From positions 90,095,273 to 90,159,272 of the forward strand of contig NC_090728.1 of NCBI RefSeq assembly GCF_036898095.1: a DNA stretch of 64,000 nt, in the 5' to 3' direction. Both the position numbers and the translations under genes were made by a program. Numbering within the stretch: the stretch's first letter is position 1; each line of letters begins with the position of its first letter. Under the pieces are notes generated by a model. The model worked only from the letters and a program-made list of their open reading frames with translations, was not told the origin of the DNA and did no database searches. This stretch comes from Palaemon carinicauda (taxonomy: Eukaryota > Arthropoda > Malacostraca > Decapoda > Palaemonidae). This document shows, in pieces, positions 20,737 to 30,034 of this stretch.

Positions 20737-23505
20737 CTACGCAGAGTTAGGTGCAGGTTTCATAACACTACCTGCGGCTACCACAAAATGTTTGATTTCG
20801 TGCACTTGTTTCGCATAATGTTTAAAGAAAACTCGCGAGGACTTCCAGCCCGTAAAGTTCTTAAGGCTCTCGAAGTCCATGCTCTGAAAGAAGTTCAGAG
20901 AAGATGCCACTTTTCTAGGATCATGACCAGCGGGTGTACTGTTCGGATCCGCTCTGCGAATGAAGTAGGTGATTTTCGCTCTTAATTGTTTCAGTGACAG
21001 GTCGCTGCCCGATGTTTCTCCTTTGAAGAGTTGGCCTCCACCAAAGTTTGAAGTTCTGCGAAGATAGACCTTGAGACTCTCTACTGGACATAGAGAGACA
21101 TCCTCCTTCAGGGGGCATATTCTCCAAGGGCCCCATCTTTTGGTGGGTAATTCATTTTTGGCGAGAAACGTCGGATCGGGGGAGAGGGTCACTTCTCCTG
21201 AATCAGCAAACAGGATGTGTCCCTCTTCTCTTGATAATGCCACTATTTCGCTGACTCGAGCTCCCGAGGCGAGAGCAAATAAAAATATAACTTTCTGAGT
21301 CAGATCCTTGAGGGGGCATGAATCATTGTCCAAGTTGGAGGCGAAATGGAGCACCTTGTCTAGTGACCAGGAGATCGGTTTCGGAGGGGGTGCTGGGCGT
21401 AGGCGAGCACATGCTTTCGGCAGTTTGTTAAAGATGTCGTTGGACAGATCAATTTGGAAAGCATATAGAATTGGTCTAGTCAAAGCCGATTTGCAAGTTG
21501 AAATCGTATTGGCTGCTAATCCTTGTCCATGAAGGTGAATGAAGAAGGACATGCAGAAATCAATGGTGATTTCTTTAGGATTTTTTGCTTTAACAAAGGA
21601 GACCCATTTCCTCCAGGATGATTCGTATTGCCGTCTCGTGGATTCGGTCTTGTATTCCTCTAGGAAGTCTAGACTTTTCTTCGAGATCCCAAACCTCTTC
21701 TTTGCGGCAAGGGAGAGAAAATCATGAGATGAAGGTCCTTGATTTTCGATGATGAAGCGAAGACAGTCGACTTCTGTATTTGTTGAGAGAGAACTGGGCC
21801 CGGGAGAGGGATCAGCTTGGGCTGCAGCTCCAGGACCAGGGGGTACCAGTTGCTCCGGGGCCACTTGGGAGCCACTAGGGCCGCTGTCCCTTTGAAGGTT
21901 CTCAGTTTGGAGAGGACTTTCAACAGAAGGTTGGTGGGAGGGAACAGGTATATCTTCGACCATCTGTTCCAGTCCAGTGACATGGCGTCCACCGCTTCTG
22001 CTTTGGGGTCCTCGTACGGGGCTACGTACAGAGGAAGTTGATTGTTGTCGCTCGTTGCAAAGAGATCTATCTGAAGTTCTGGGACTTGATGGGAGATGAA
22101 GGAGAATGATCTTGCGTCTAGAGACCATTCCGACTCTATCGGGTTTGTCCGAGATAGAGCATCCGCTGTCACGTTGCGGAATCCTTGTAGGTGAACTGCA
22201 GACAGGTGCCACTTCTTCTTCTCCGCCAGACGGAAGATTGGGAGAAGCACCTGATTTATCTGGGGCGATCTTGAGCCCTGGCGATTGAGACAACGAACTA
22301 CCACCGAGTTGTCTAGGGTTAGACGGATGTGGATCGAGGGCGGCGGGGACAGCTTCTTCAGAGTAAGAAGGACCGCCATGGCCTCCAAGATGTTTATGTG
22401 GAACGTCTTGAATAGTGGAGACCAGGTCCCTTGAGCTTGTTTCAGGTGGGAGTGACCTCCCCAGCCCTCCAGTGAGGCATCCGTGTGGATGTTGAGTGAT
22501 GGAGGAGGGTGTTGGAGAGGAATGGACCTTTTCAGGGCCATTGCTTCCGACCACGGCTTTAGGAGGCGTCGAAGTCTGTTTGGAAGCCGTCTCTTGAGGT
22601 CTCTTCGAGCGATGGATGCCGATCGTCTCCAGACTCCCGCGGCATCCTTTAGCTGTGCACGAAGCACTGGGTTTGTCACTGAGGCGAATTGTAGAGAGCC
22701 TAGAACTCGTTCCTGCTGTCGTCTTGAAATGCGTTTGGATTTCAGTAGTCGCTTGACAGACCCTGCTATTTCCTTCCTTTTCTTCTGGGGGATGGAAAGG
22801 CGGTGTGACTGAAGATTCCAGTGGATTCCCAACCACTGAAACTTCTGAGCCGGAGAGAGGCGAGATTTCTTCTCGTTGATCTTGAATCCCAGGTGTTCTA
22901 GGTACTGGGTAACTTCGTCGCAAGACTTTGTACACTCTTCGGGCGAGGGAGCCCAGACTAGCCAGTCGTCGAGGTAGGCCATCACCTGGACGTTTCTTAG
23001 GCGGAGCTGTTGTACTATGGCATCCGCCAGCTTTGTGAAGATCCGAGGGGCCACATTGAGGCCGAATGGCATGGCCCGGAAGGCGTAGCTTTTCCTTTGG
23101 AGTCGAAATCCTAGGTAGGAGGAAGCGTGATGGTTCATTGGAATGTGCCAATAGGCATCCGCCAGGTCTATAGAGACCGTGTAGGAACCTTGAGGCAGAA
23201 GGGTCCTTATTTGTTGAAGCGTCAGCATCTTGAATTTGTTGTTCTCTATGAACTTGTTGAGGGGGGATAAGTCCAGAATGACTCTGAGCTTGTCTGAGTC
23301 CTTCTTGGGAACGCAAAACAGTCTCCCTTGGAACCTGGTGGACTTTACCTTCCTTATCACCTTCTTGTTCAAGAGGTCTAGAACATATTCTTCCAGAATG
23401 GGGGTTGATGGTTGAAAGAACCGCTGGAAGATTGGGGGTGGTTGCACCCAACTCCAGCCTAGACCGTTCTTGATGATGCTGTGTGCCCAAGGATCGAAGG
23501 TCCAA
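20737..23505 (-). CDS. Tyrosine recombinase ORF of element D (with long RT-overlapping extension)
   Basis: Open frame of 922 codons. The YR domain is roughly residues 580-915. It has a SAM-like core-binding part (RRQYESSWRKW), catalytic Arg750 in SGARVSEI, His861 and Arg864 in GHDPRK, the GWKSSRVFF segment and nucleophile Tyr897 in FFKHYAKQ. The enzyme would recombine the circular DNA into the genome in the nucleus. Residues 1-580 are read in another frame of the RT/RH coding region. This frame is the same as gag's and begins about 40 bases after the gag stop. I cannot tell whether the extension is translated. A shorter YR from an internal start near 21,800 is equally possible. Confidence 0.9.
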   Translation of the reverse strand: MDLRSLGTQHHQERSRLELGATTPNLPAVLSTINPHSGRICSRPLEQEGDKEGKVHQVPRETVLRSQEGLRQAQSHSGLIPPQQVHREQQIQDADASTNKDPSASRFLHGLYRPGGCLLAHSNEPSRFLLPRISTPKEKLRLPGHAIRPQCGPSDLHKAGGCHSTTAPPKKRPGDGLPRRLASLGSLARRVYKVLRRSYPVPRTPGIQDQREEISPLSGSEVSVVGNPLESSVTPPFHPPEEKEGNSRVCQATTEIQTHFKTTAGTSSRLSTIRLSDKPSASCTAKGCRGSLETIGIHRSKRPQETASKQTSTPPKAVVGSNGPEKVHSSPTPSSITQHPHGCLTGGLGRSLPPETSSRDLVSTIQDVPHKHLGGHGGPSYSEEAVPAALDPHPSNPRQLGGSSLSQSPGLKIAPDKSGASPNLPSGGEEEVAPVCSSPTRIPQRDSGCSISDKPDRVGMVSRRKIILLHLPSSPRTSDRSLCNERQQSTSSVRSPVRGPQSRSGGRHVTGLEQMVEDIPVPSHQPSVESPLQTENLQRDSGPSGSQVAPEQLVPPGPGAAAQADPSPGPSSLSTNTEVDCLRFIIENQGPSSHDFLSLAAKKRFGISKKSLDFLEEYKTESTRRQYESSWRKWVSFVKAKNPKEITIDFCMSFFIHLHGQGLAANTISTCKSALTRPILYAFQIDLSNDIFNKLPKACARLRPAPPPKPISWSLDKVLHFASNLDNDSCPLKDLTQKVIFLFALASGARVSEIVALSREEGHILFADSGEVTLSPDPTFLAKNELPTKRWGPWRICPLKEDVSLCPVESLKVYLRRTSNFGGGQLFKGETSGSDLSLKQLRAKITYFIRRADPNSTPAGHDPRKVASSLNFFQSMDFESLKNFTGWKSSRVFFKHYAKQVHEIKHFVVAAGSVMKPAPNSA

Positions 23506-23864
23506 CGATCTTGGAATTGGCGGAGTCTTCCTCCCACCGGAAGCACTTCATTGCTTCTGGTGTCCCGAGGACTTGTTGCCTCGGCCGCTAGCTCCCTTTC
23601 CTCCTCTACCTCTGGAGGGACGACGAGAGGCGTCTCTGCTTGCACCCCTGGACGAGCCTCTACCTCTGGCATGAAAGGTAGTGGATGGCTGCTCAAAGGC
23701 AGGGGTGAAGACCGGTGACTGTGACAACACCGGTTGGGGGACCAATTGAAAGGTCTGTTGTGGTTGGGCAACCACTTGGGAGGTAGCGGGTCCCGGAAAC
23801 TGACGTCGTTGTTGACGTTGCTGGGGTTTCGGCTTCTGAGGTTTCCTCTTAGGCTGAGGTCCAT
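21669..23864 (-). CDS. Reverse transcriptase/RNase H polyprotein of element D
   Basis: 731 codons, no internal stop. RT: DLSPLNKFI; motif A with Asp233 (SIDLADAYWHIPM); motif B (FRAMPFGLNVAPRIF); catalytic YLDD at 297-300; QWLGIHWN. RNase H: HTDAS with Asp462, LEAMAVLL (Glu), TLDNS (Asp) and NVTADALSR. It ends with DLFATSDNNQLPLY...DW...YLFPPTN...PKWPRSNWYP, which resembles the methyltransferase-like domain of DIRS polyproteins but lacks a good (D/N)PP(Y/F). The frame overlaps the last 317 bases of gag. The true start could be an internal codon or come from frameshifting. Confidence 0.93.
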   Translation of the reverse strand: MDLSLRGNLRSRNPSNVNNDVSFRDPLPPKWLPNHNRPFNWSPNRCCHSHRSSPLPLSSHPLPFMPEVEARPGVQAETPLVVPPEVEEERELAAEATSPRDTRSNEVLPVGGRLRQFQDRWTFDPWAHSIIKNGLGWSWVQPPPIFQRFFQPSTPILEEYVLDLLNKKVIRKVKSTRFQGRLFCVPKKDSDKLRVILDLSPLNKFIENNKFKMLTLQQIRTLLPQGSYTVSIDLADAYWHIPMNHHASSYLGFRLQRKSYAFRAMPFGLNVAPRIFTKLADAIVQQLRLRNVQVMAYLDDWLVWAPSPEECTKSCDEVTQYLEHLGFKINEKKSRLSPAQKFQWLGIHWNLQSHRLSIPQKKRKEIAGSVKRLLKSKRISRRQQERVLGSLQFASVTNPVLRAQLKDAAGVWRRSASIARRDLKRRLPNRLRRLLKPWSEAMALKRSIPLQHPPPSLNIHTDASLEGWGGHSHLKQAQGTWSPLFKTFHINILEAMAVLLTLKKLSPPPSIHIRLTLDNSVVVRCLNRQGSRSPQINQVLLPIFRLAEKKKWHLSAVHLQGFRNVTADALSRTNPIESEWSLDARSFSFISHQVPELQIDLFATSDNNQLPLYVAPYEDPKAEAVDAMSLDWNRWSKIYLFPPTNLLLKVLSKLRTFKGTAALVAPKWPRSNWYPLVLELQPKLIPLPGPVLSQQIQKSTVFASSSKIKDLHLMIFSPLPQRRGLGSRRKV

Positions 23865-25506
23865 CGTCCTGAGAGGTTTTCCTTTTTCTGGACATGCCCC
23901 ACTTGTGGAGAAGGTTCCTATTCTCCGTGGCGGCTCTGTCAGTTATTTCCTTGACAAGGTCGGAAGGAAACAGGTGCTTTCCCCAGATGTTGGAGGAAAT
24001 CAGCCTCCGGGGTTCGTGTTTCACGGTGGCACCGACAAACACGAATTCACGACAGGCTCTACGAGCCTTTATGAAATGGTACAAGTCCTTCATTACCGTG
24101 AGTAAGTGGGATTTGGCCAGTACCATGTAGTGATCGGGTACTGCTGTGTCACAGGCCATTACTTCAAGTTGGACTTGATGAGAAAGCGAAGCTGCAAGCC
24201 TCTCCTTCGTGTCTTGTTCCCGGCGAAGGAGGTGGTCGTTGAGCTTAGGGAGGTCTTCATTAAACTGACGTCCGGCGACGTCAGGATCGAGCCTACCCAC
24301 GACGAAAGTATGTTGGACATCTTTCCATTGCCTAGTGTCAGGGGGTGTCACGATGGAGAAGGGTCTGCACTCCTCCAGTGCAGGGCAGGGTTTCCCTTCT
24401 TCCGCCGCTTTAAGGCATGCAGCTAAGGCCTTTTCCAAAAATGGAAGAATCGCAGTGTCAGGTGCGACATAGGTAGGATGCTTCTTGCTCAAGGCAGGAA
24501 GCTTAGAGCAGGTAAAGCCCCTGCTCTTAAATGCGGAGGCTAGCATAGCCTGGGCCTTTGCGAGATCGAACACTATCTCTTCTTTAGGTTCGGTCTCCTC
24601 CTTCGAGGCAGGTTCGGAACGAAGTCGGACGTAACAGTCCGGGTAGGCCTCGAAGCTTGGGAAGAACTCCACATCTTCCAACGGGACCGTGCCGATCTTG
24701 TCACTAACAAAGATCCTGCCGGTCGCAATAACCATATGCTCTGCATACCTCCACGGGTTGGCATGAGAGCAAGCTGGGAGATCCTTGACCGAGATCTTCT
24801 TCGTGTCTCTGGATCCAATCATAGACCTGATGGACTCCTGGTTCTCCTTCAGTCTGTTGTCCATGACAGCTCTAATCAGTCGGATCAGTTCTTGGGTGGA
24901 AGAGGAAGGATCCGGGGTCGAGGAGGTAGACGGAAGGGACAATTCCGTCGGTGTAGGAGTAGGCGGAGGGATGGATGAGGGAGTAGCTCCAATCTCCGAC
25001 TCGGTGTATTCCACCTTGTCTTCGTCCTCTTCGGCTCCTTGAGCCATAAGCGTCTTCTCCGTGTCTTCCGAGACGTCGGAGATCCGTTCATCATCCTCGG
25101 AATCCAAACGACACTCGTGCATGGACTGAGCCATGACCACATCAGGTTCCACTGAAATTTGGACAGTGGGGATTGCTTCCTTTGGAACCACTGAGTCAGG
25201 GGAGGCCTTAGGGAACAACAGGGACCTCAGTTCTTCGGTGGCCAGGTACGGTCCAGTAGCATTTCTCTGAAAACCACGCACCCACTTGCGCAGTTTCTCA
25301 CGAGCAATGTCTCTAACCTCCGCTGAGGGAGGGTTATGGAAGGCCTCAACTAGGTAGGCCTGGCAGACCGTACATTCCAGTGGATTCCAGAACTTCCAAT
25401 CCCCTTTCTTGTCTGAGCAAGGGGCGTGAGTCCTGCACGCCGTATGTCCGTAAAACTGCGAGCGTTTCACAGCACAGTAGGCGAAATCGCACTTCATCTG
25501 CTCCTC
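23548..25506 (-). CDS. Gag-like protein of element D
   Basis: ATG at 25,497, 649 codons. The N-terminal Cys/His module is C3, C8, H18, C21, H24, C27, C42, C45, a pattern suited to binding two zinc ions. Next come KWVRGFQRN, an acidic segment and a proline/threonine/serine-rich linker (about 185-215). The conserved central domain has NPWRYAEHM, EPASKEETEPKE, PALSKKHPTY, PCPALEECRPF, NEDLPKLNDHLLRREQ, ACREFVF and ISSNIWGKHLF. A Gln-rich then Arg/Gly/Ser-rich tail ends GHQKQ and would suit RNA binding. No retroviral CCHC knuckle is present. The ATG lies 10 bases after a CAG/GAGGAG acceptor-like site, so an upstream spliced start is also possible. Confidence 0.9.
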   Translation of the reverse strand, partial: EEQMKCDFAYCAVKRSQFYGHTACRTHAPCSDKKGDWKFWNPLECTVCQAYLVEAFHNPPSAEVRDIAREKLRKWVRGFQRNATGPYLATEELRSLLFPKASPDSVVPKEAIPTVQISVEPDVVMAQSMHECRLDSEDDERISDVSEDTEKTLMAQGAEEDEDKVEYTESEIGATPSSIPPPTPTPTELSLPSTSSTPDPSSSTQELIRLIRAVMDNRLKENQESIRSMIGSRDTKKISVKDLPACSHANPWRYAEHMVIATGRIFVSDKIGTVPLEDVEFFPSFEAYPDCYVRLRSEPASKEETEPKEEIVFDLAKAQAMLASAFKSRGFTCSKLPALSKKHPTYVAPDTAILPFLEKALAACLKAAEEGKPCPALEECRPFSIVTPPDTRQWKDVQHTFVVGRLDPDVAGRQFNEDLPKLNDHLLRREQDTKERLAASLSHQVQLEVMACDTAVPDHYMVLAKSHLLTVMKDLYHFIKARRACREFVFVGATVKHEPRRLISSNIWGKHLFPSDLVKEITDRAATENRNLLHKWGMSRKRKTSQDDGPQPKRKPQKPKPQQRQQRRQFPGPATSQVVAQPQQTFQLVPQPVLSQSPVFTPAFEQPSTTFHARGRGSSRGASRDASRRPSRGRGGKGASGRGNKSSGHQKQ

Positions 25507-27798
25507 CTGTGGAAGAAAGAGAAAATGAGTATGGGGGAGCCATAGGAATGGCTCTTAAATTAAGTTAATATTAATCATTAATTTTAACTTAAGGAAGGTG
25601 TGATGCATAGAGAATGAAACAGTAAAGGAGACACGCTCCATGCATCTCGCCCGGCTGGTTACCATAGGCTTGGTCCTGGGATAATCCAAATGACCGAGAT
25701 CATTGGATATAGTTTCCTAGGATTCCATTATATTGGAACTCCATGGAAAGCCAAGGACAAGGTTGGGATCGAATTCATTCGGTTCCCAGATAAGAGCCAG
25801 AAGGCCTCATTAAGGGTAACTGCTTCTGGCAACCAGCCGCGCTAAGATGCACATAGCATGCTGGAAATAGAAGAATGCAAAGAGACAGCATGATCACTAA
25901 TAGAGCAGTACTAGGTACTGATCTTAGAAGCAAAGCAGCTTATCTATTTGCAAGGTAGGGCTATCTAGTCTTATGATAGCTACAGAGAGGGGGTGCAAGT
26001 ATTCTTGACGCCTCCGGGGCATCCGGCAAGCCGCCGGCACGCCGGAGCTCGCTCCAGCATAGATTCTGGCATTAGAACAGACAATTTTCAAAGTCAGTTA
26101 GATACCAGGATGGCGGCCGCCGGCACAACGGCGGCACGCCGGCAGGGAGCGGCGGCTCCGGCAGCCGGAGGATGCCGGATTGGTGACTGGGGTAAGGATG
26201 GTACAGGTAGTATCGGGTTGCCGGCAGTATATGCCGGCACTCCGGAGATCGACCGGCAAGCGGACGAATAGATAGGAGTAGGAGAGCCGCCGGTAGTAGC
26301 CGGCGGCAGCCGGCAGTCCCTCGGTACACGGGGGGCTGGGGGCAAGGGTAGGGAAGTCACCAAGAGGGAGGCAGGTAATGCCGGCAGTTGAGGCGGCAAG
26401 AGACCGGCACCCGGATAGATAGAGAGACAGGGGGAGGGAGGAAGGGATGTAGGAAGTACCGTCAGGGTTCCAGACATCCCTCCCCCTCCCTGAGGGGGTG
26501 TACCCATGATAGAGACAGGCTCTAGCATCCATAAGCAGGGGTCACTAGGGACCGGGAGCAGGTAGCCCAAGGGAGGACTAGGGAACACCCAAGAGGGGGG
26601 GGGGGGGGAGACTCCCCTATGCAGAGCTACACTAGTAACTAACCTTATAGGACACTATGAAGGTATATGTACCAGAGCGGACAGCACAGGGAAGCTCGGG
26701 TAGCCCTACTCTTCCACCCTAAGGAGGAATTGTAGGACAGGGGACAGATGAGTATAAACTAACCTAAGCATAGGCTAGGCTATACAAGAGATAGGTGGGG
26801 AGGGAGAAGAGAGGGGTCTTCCCAGGAAGGGTTTCTGTACCAGAGCGGCCACAAAGGGAAGGGAGGACACTCCCTAACCTAAGATTAGGCTGATCGGCTA
26901 AAAACGGTGCAAGAGTACAGTTTCAGCATGGAACAGAGAAACCTTCCTAACCCGGCCTATATCAGGGCTAAAAGTCCTGAACTAGGCAAGGAAGAAGACG
27001 TATCGCTATCGCAGGAAAGTCGTAGACTATCCTAGCCATAGAGGTAGGCTAGCCTAACCTCACTCTCAGACGCAATCCTAAAGGGGGTTCATTCCTTTAG
27101 GGAGGACTGAGAGGCGATATAATACTCTATTAGACAATAAATCCCTTTACTCAGAAAAGGGATCAAGGCTAAATAGAGGGAGTGCCAAGGCAGGGGATGA
27201 AGGAAGCATATAGGGGTCCTAAGGTTAGGTTAGGCTAGAAAGAATCACTGACTAGCCTATCCCCTATATGGTCCCTGAAGGCGAAAACATTTGCATCACT
27301 AGTCAAAAGTATTGTAAAATAATAATGCCACTATCTTCATAACTTAGTCTAGGATCACTGATAAATCATGCATGAACACTTGTATATAGGCTCCTGGCCT
27401 GGGGGCTATAGTAGCCGACTGGTATGAGGTCAATCGATGACCGATAAAAAGCGTCTAAACACGATATAAAAGTTCCTAGCTATGAAGACTAAATAAACTA
27501 ATGTATTCGATTAGTATATAATGCCGGAAGCGTTGTTGTGGCTAACTAAATAAGACATGCAAAACAACAACGACGCCATAAAATGGCGGGTCCGGTAGAG
27601 GCACAGCTCTGCCACAAAACATCAATTATTTCGCGAAATAATATTTACTTTACGGCCAGAGCTTAATTAAACAATACTGGAACCTTGTACTCAACTTTCC
27701 AGAAGAAGGCGAGGCTGAAGGTAACGACATAGCGAAGATGCAAAACGATAAAGTTCACACAAGGGAAAATCCGTCTCAGTAGGGCAGCTACTAAACAA
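25507..27798 (-). other. Leader (5' UTR) of element D
   Basis: About 2.3 kb between the 5' ITR and gag. It has a block of GCCGGC motifs (26,030-26,420) and a purine-rich stretch with a G-run at 26,597-26,609. It is similar throughout to the leaders of A and E. No supported coding sequence. Confidence 0.7.
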
Positions 27799-28157
27799 AG
27801 GATAAAGACGCTCGTGACGTCATTAGAGCAATGGCGTCCGTTTGTTTACGTCTCGAGTATCAGTAGTAGCCACGAGTGAGATTAGCTGTGGAACGGCTCC
27901 CAGCTATTCTCAGCCCTTACACACCGAAGCGTTAACTCTGTTCGGGGTGGAGATAGCTATGTGGCACGACCAGACATGCGTGTCCCCTGTTGTATTACGA
28001 TGTCTTAAAGGGAAACCTTTGAGATACTCGCTCCAGAAGTTAGAATTCTGTGATAACCTGTGGTTAAATTCTCTGGGAATATCTTAGTAGTCTTATACCC
28101 AAGGAAGCTACCAAACAGGAACCTTCCATCAGGACGCCATGGCTTGAGCCCAAAAAA
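27799..28157 (-). repeat. 5' inverted terminal repeat of element D
   Basis: 345 bases (27,799-28,143) identical in reverse complement to 19,433-19,777. Then the 5'-type tail TTGAGCC and an A-run reach the junction with element C at 28,158. TGACGTCA is at 27,815-27,822. Confidence 0.95.
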
Positions 28158-29213
28158 CTGAGAATAGCCTAGGCTAATCAGAGGGAAGGGGATTGCTCTT
28201 AAATCTCCTAGGAGATTGGTATCGACTTAAAAGGTATAGGAGGGGTCAGTCTCCCCTTAAAAGGCTATACAAGAGCAATGGGGACATGTATGAAAGTATA
28301 CTAAAGCCCCTAGGCTAGTAGCCTAGGAGCATTAAGAATCGATCACCGAAACTCTCTGTATACTATCTTGGGAGAGGAAAGCATAATTAAGTAATATCAA
28401 ACAAGTGTAAAAAATTTGCCTGTGCTTCAATACAACTTTACCAGGATGGTTATATCATGCATGAAGTGTGAGGGTGCCTAGGCTAGGAAGCCTAGCACTC
28501 GTGAGGCTCGTTCAGAATAGTCAAATTCATGACAACAAAGACATAATATAAGAATCCCTAGCTAAAAATCTAAATAGCTAAAGTTATTAAAGCGTATAAA
28601 TGCCGGGAAAAGGTCGTTCTGGCTAACTAAATGAACAGAAGAACGACCGCGTCACTAACGCCATCCGGCTGGCAGCAGCTCTTGTTACGTTAATTACGAT
28701 CTCAATCGAAAAGCAAAACTGGCAAGAGCTTACATTTACACAAGATAAAGATATTACTTAACTTTCCAGAAGCTGATGAGGCTGGGGAAGACATCATAGC
28801 GTCCAAAAACTCCAAAATAGCACGAGAGAACAGGGAAAATCACCGGTCAAGCGAAGCTACGATAGAAAGAATGATGGTGGCGCCTTGGGTGGCAGACAGG
28901 CGCAGTATTTGCAGTACAGTAGTGACTCGTCGAGAGCGATGTCTCTGGAACGACTCACCCTATTCTTGCCTCTCTTTCCCCTCGTAGTGAAAGCTCTGTT
29001 GAGGGTGTAGATAGCTATGAGATGTGTCAAGAATACGTCCTCTGATATTACGCGATATCCCTTAGTAAAATTTTAAGGGATATTTGCTCCAGGAGTTAGA
29101 ATTCTGGATACCTTTGGTAAATTCTCTGGGATATATCACTGTAGTCAAATATACCTAGGAAGCTACCTTTGAAGGAACTTCCATCACGACGATATGGCCT
29201 GAGCCCAAAAAAA
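28158..29213 (-). other. Distal leader and 5' ITR of element C
   Basis: Continuation of C's leader on the far side of D, followed by its 5' ITR (about 28,890-29,213), which ends TGGCCTGAGCCC and an A-run. It matches 52,140-53,150 of element I along its length. The ITR is clearly diverged from that of A, B and E. No ORF. Confidence 0.75.
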
Positions 29214-30034
29214 CTGCTTAGGCTATCGAGCCTAGGGGCTAGGCTAGTACACTAGCATACAAATCGGCTACCTATGCTCACCGAAAATGGATACTATCGG
29301 CATAATATAACTAATTCCTAACAATGAAGACTAAATAACTAATGTTGATAATTAGTTATAAGACCTGGTAAGGTTGTTCTGGCTTACTAAATAAAGCATG
29401 TGAGGCGAACAACAGTGTCCGACATGACGCCTCCGGTCAAGGCACAGCTCCGCCACAAAACACGGTATTTTAAGATAAAAAGGCGTTAATTTACGGCTAG
29501 AGCTTATTTATACAATACAAGAATATGGTACTCAACTTTCCAGAAGAAAGCGAGGCTGAAGATTATGACATACTGGATCACTTAGCGAAAAACTGGGAAA
29601 AGCACCTTGTCATAAACACTACGTGTAAAGGAATGAGAATGGCACGCTAAGGCGGCGTCAACCAAGATGGCGGCCAACATGGCGACCGGATGTTGACGTC
29701 GCCGAGTACTATAACAGTAACGGAGGAGAATTTTGTAACGGCTTCTCCCATAACTTGCCACACTTCCCCCTCGAAGTGTAAACGCTATGTGGGGTGCAGA
29801 TAGCTATGTGGCGTGTCAAGCATACGTCCTCTGTTATTACACGATATCCTAAAGGGAAACCTTATGGGTACTCGTGCCAGAAGTTAGAATTCTGTGAAAC
29901 CTTTAGTTTAATTCTCTGGGAATATCTACTGTAGTCATTTATACCATTAGGAAGCTACTGAAGGAACCTTCCATCAGAACGACATTGCTATCTCAGCCAA
30001 AAATAGATTTTTCGCTTCGCTCAAAATCCGTTTT
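29214..30034 (-). mobile_element. DIRS end fragment J (leader plus ITR)
   Basis: Leader sequence like that of A, D and E (CTCAACTTTCCAGAAGAA block) and an ITR. The outer end is of the 3' type (TTTTTCGCTTCGCTCAAAATCCG), although the leader orientation predicts a 5' end. It includes AAGATGGCGGC at 29,664-29,674. Element C follows on its left, so C may have inserted into J; the other half is not in the window. Confidence 0.65.

Larger units (their letters stand above)
19387..28157 (-). mobile_element. DIRS element D, complete, apparently intact and recent
   Basis: Full 8.77-kb element: 3' ITR (19,387-19,777), ICR (19,852-19,943), 3' UTR, YR, RT/RH and gag ORFs without internal stops, leader, 5' ITR (27,799-28,157). 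The two 345-bp ITRs read identical when I compare them base by base. The left end carries a further 46 bases or so that the right end lacks, the usual DIRS asymmetry. It lies in the leader of C with A-runs at both junctions and no target-site duplication, as expected for YR-mediated insertion. It is the only copy here that could be autonomous. Confidence 0.93.
13497..29213 (-). mobile_element. DIRS element C, interrupted by D, lacking its 3' end
   Basis: Minus-strand DIRS of a diverged subfamily. It runs from a 3' UTR (13,497-13,798) through YR, RT/RH and gag to a leader. The leader is split at 19,386/28,158 by element D and ends in a 5' ITR at about 28,890-29,213. The join is supported by element I, where the sequences flanking D in C are contiguous: the block with GATGTCCCGTCC and the block starting TAGCCTAGGCTAATCAGAGG. 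C has no ICR or 3' ITR in the window; element B abuts it there. Confidence 0.8.

Noticed and set aside
20788..24426. Plus-strand ORFs opposite element D's genes
   Set aside because: They are shadows of the minus-strand gag, RT and YR frames without any recognisable domain.
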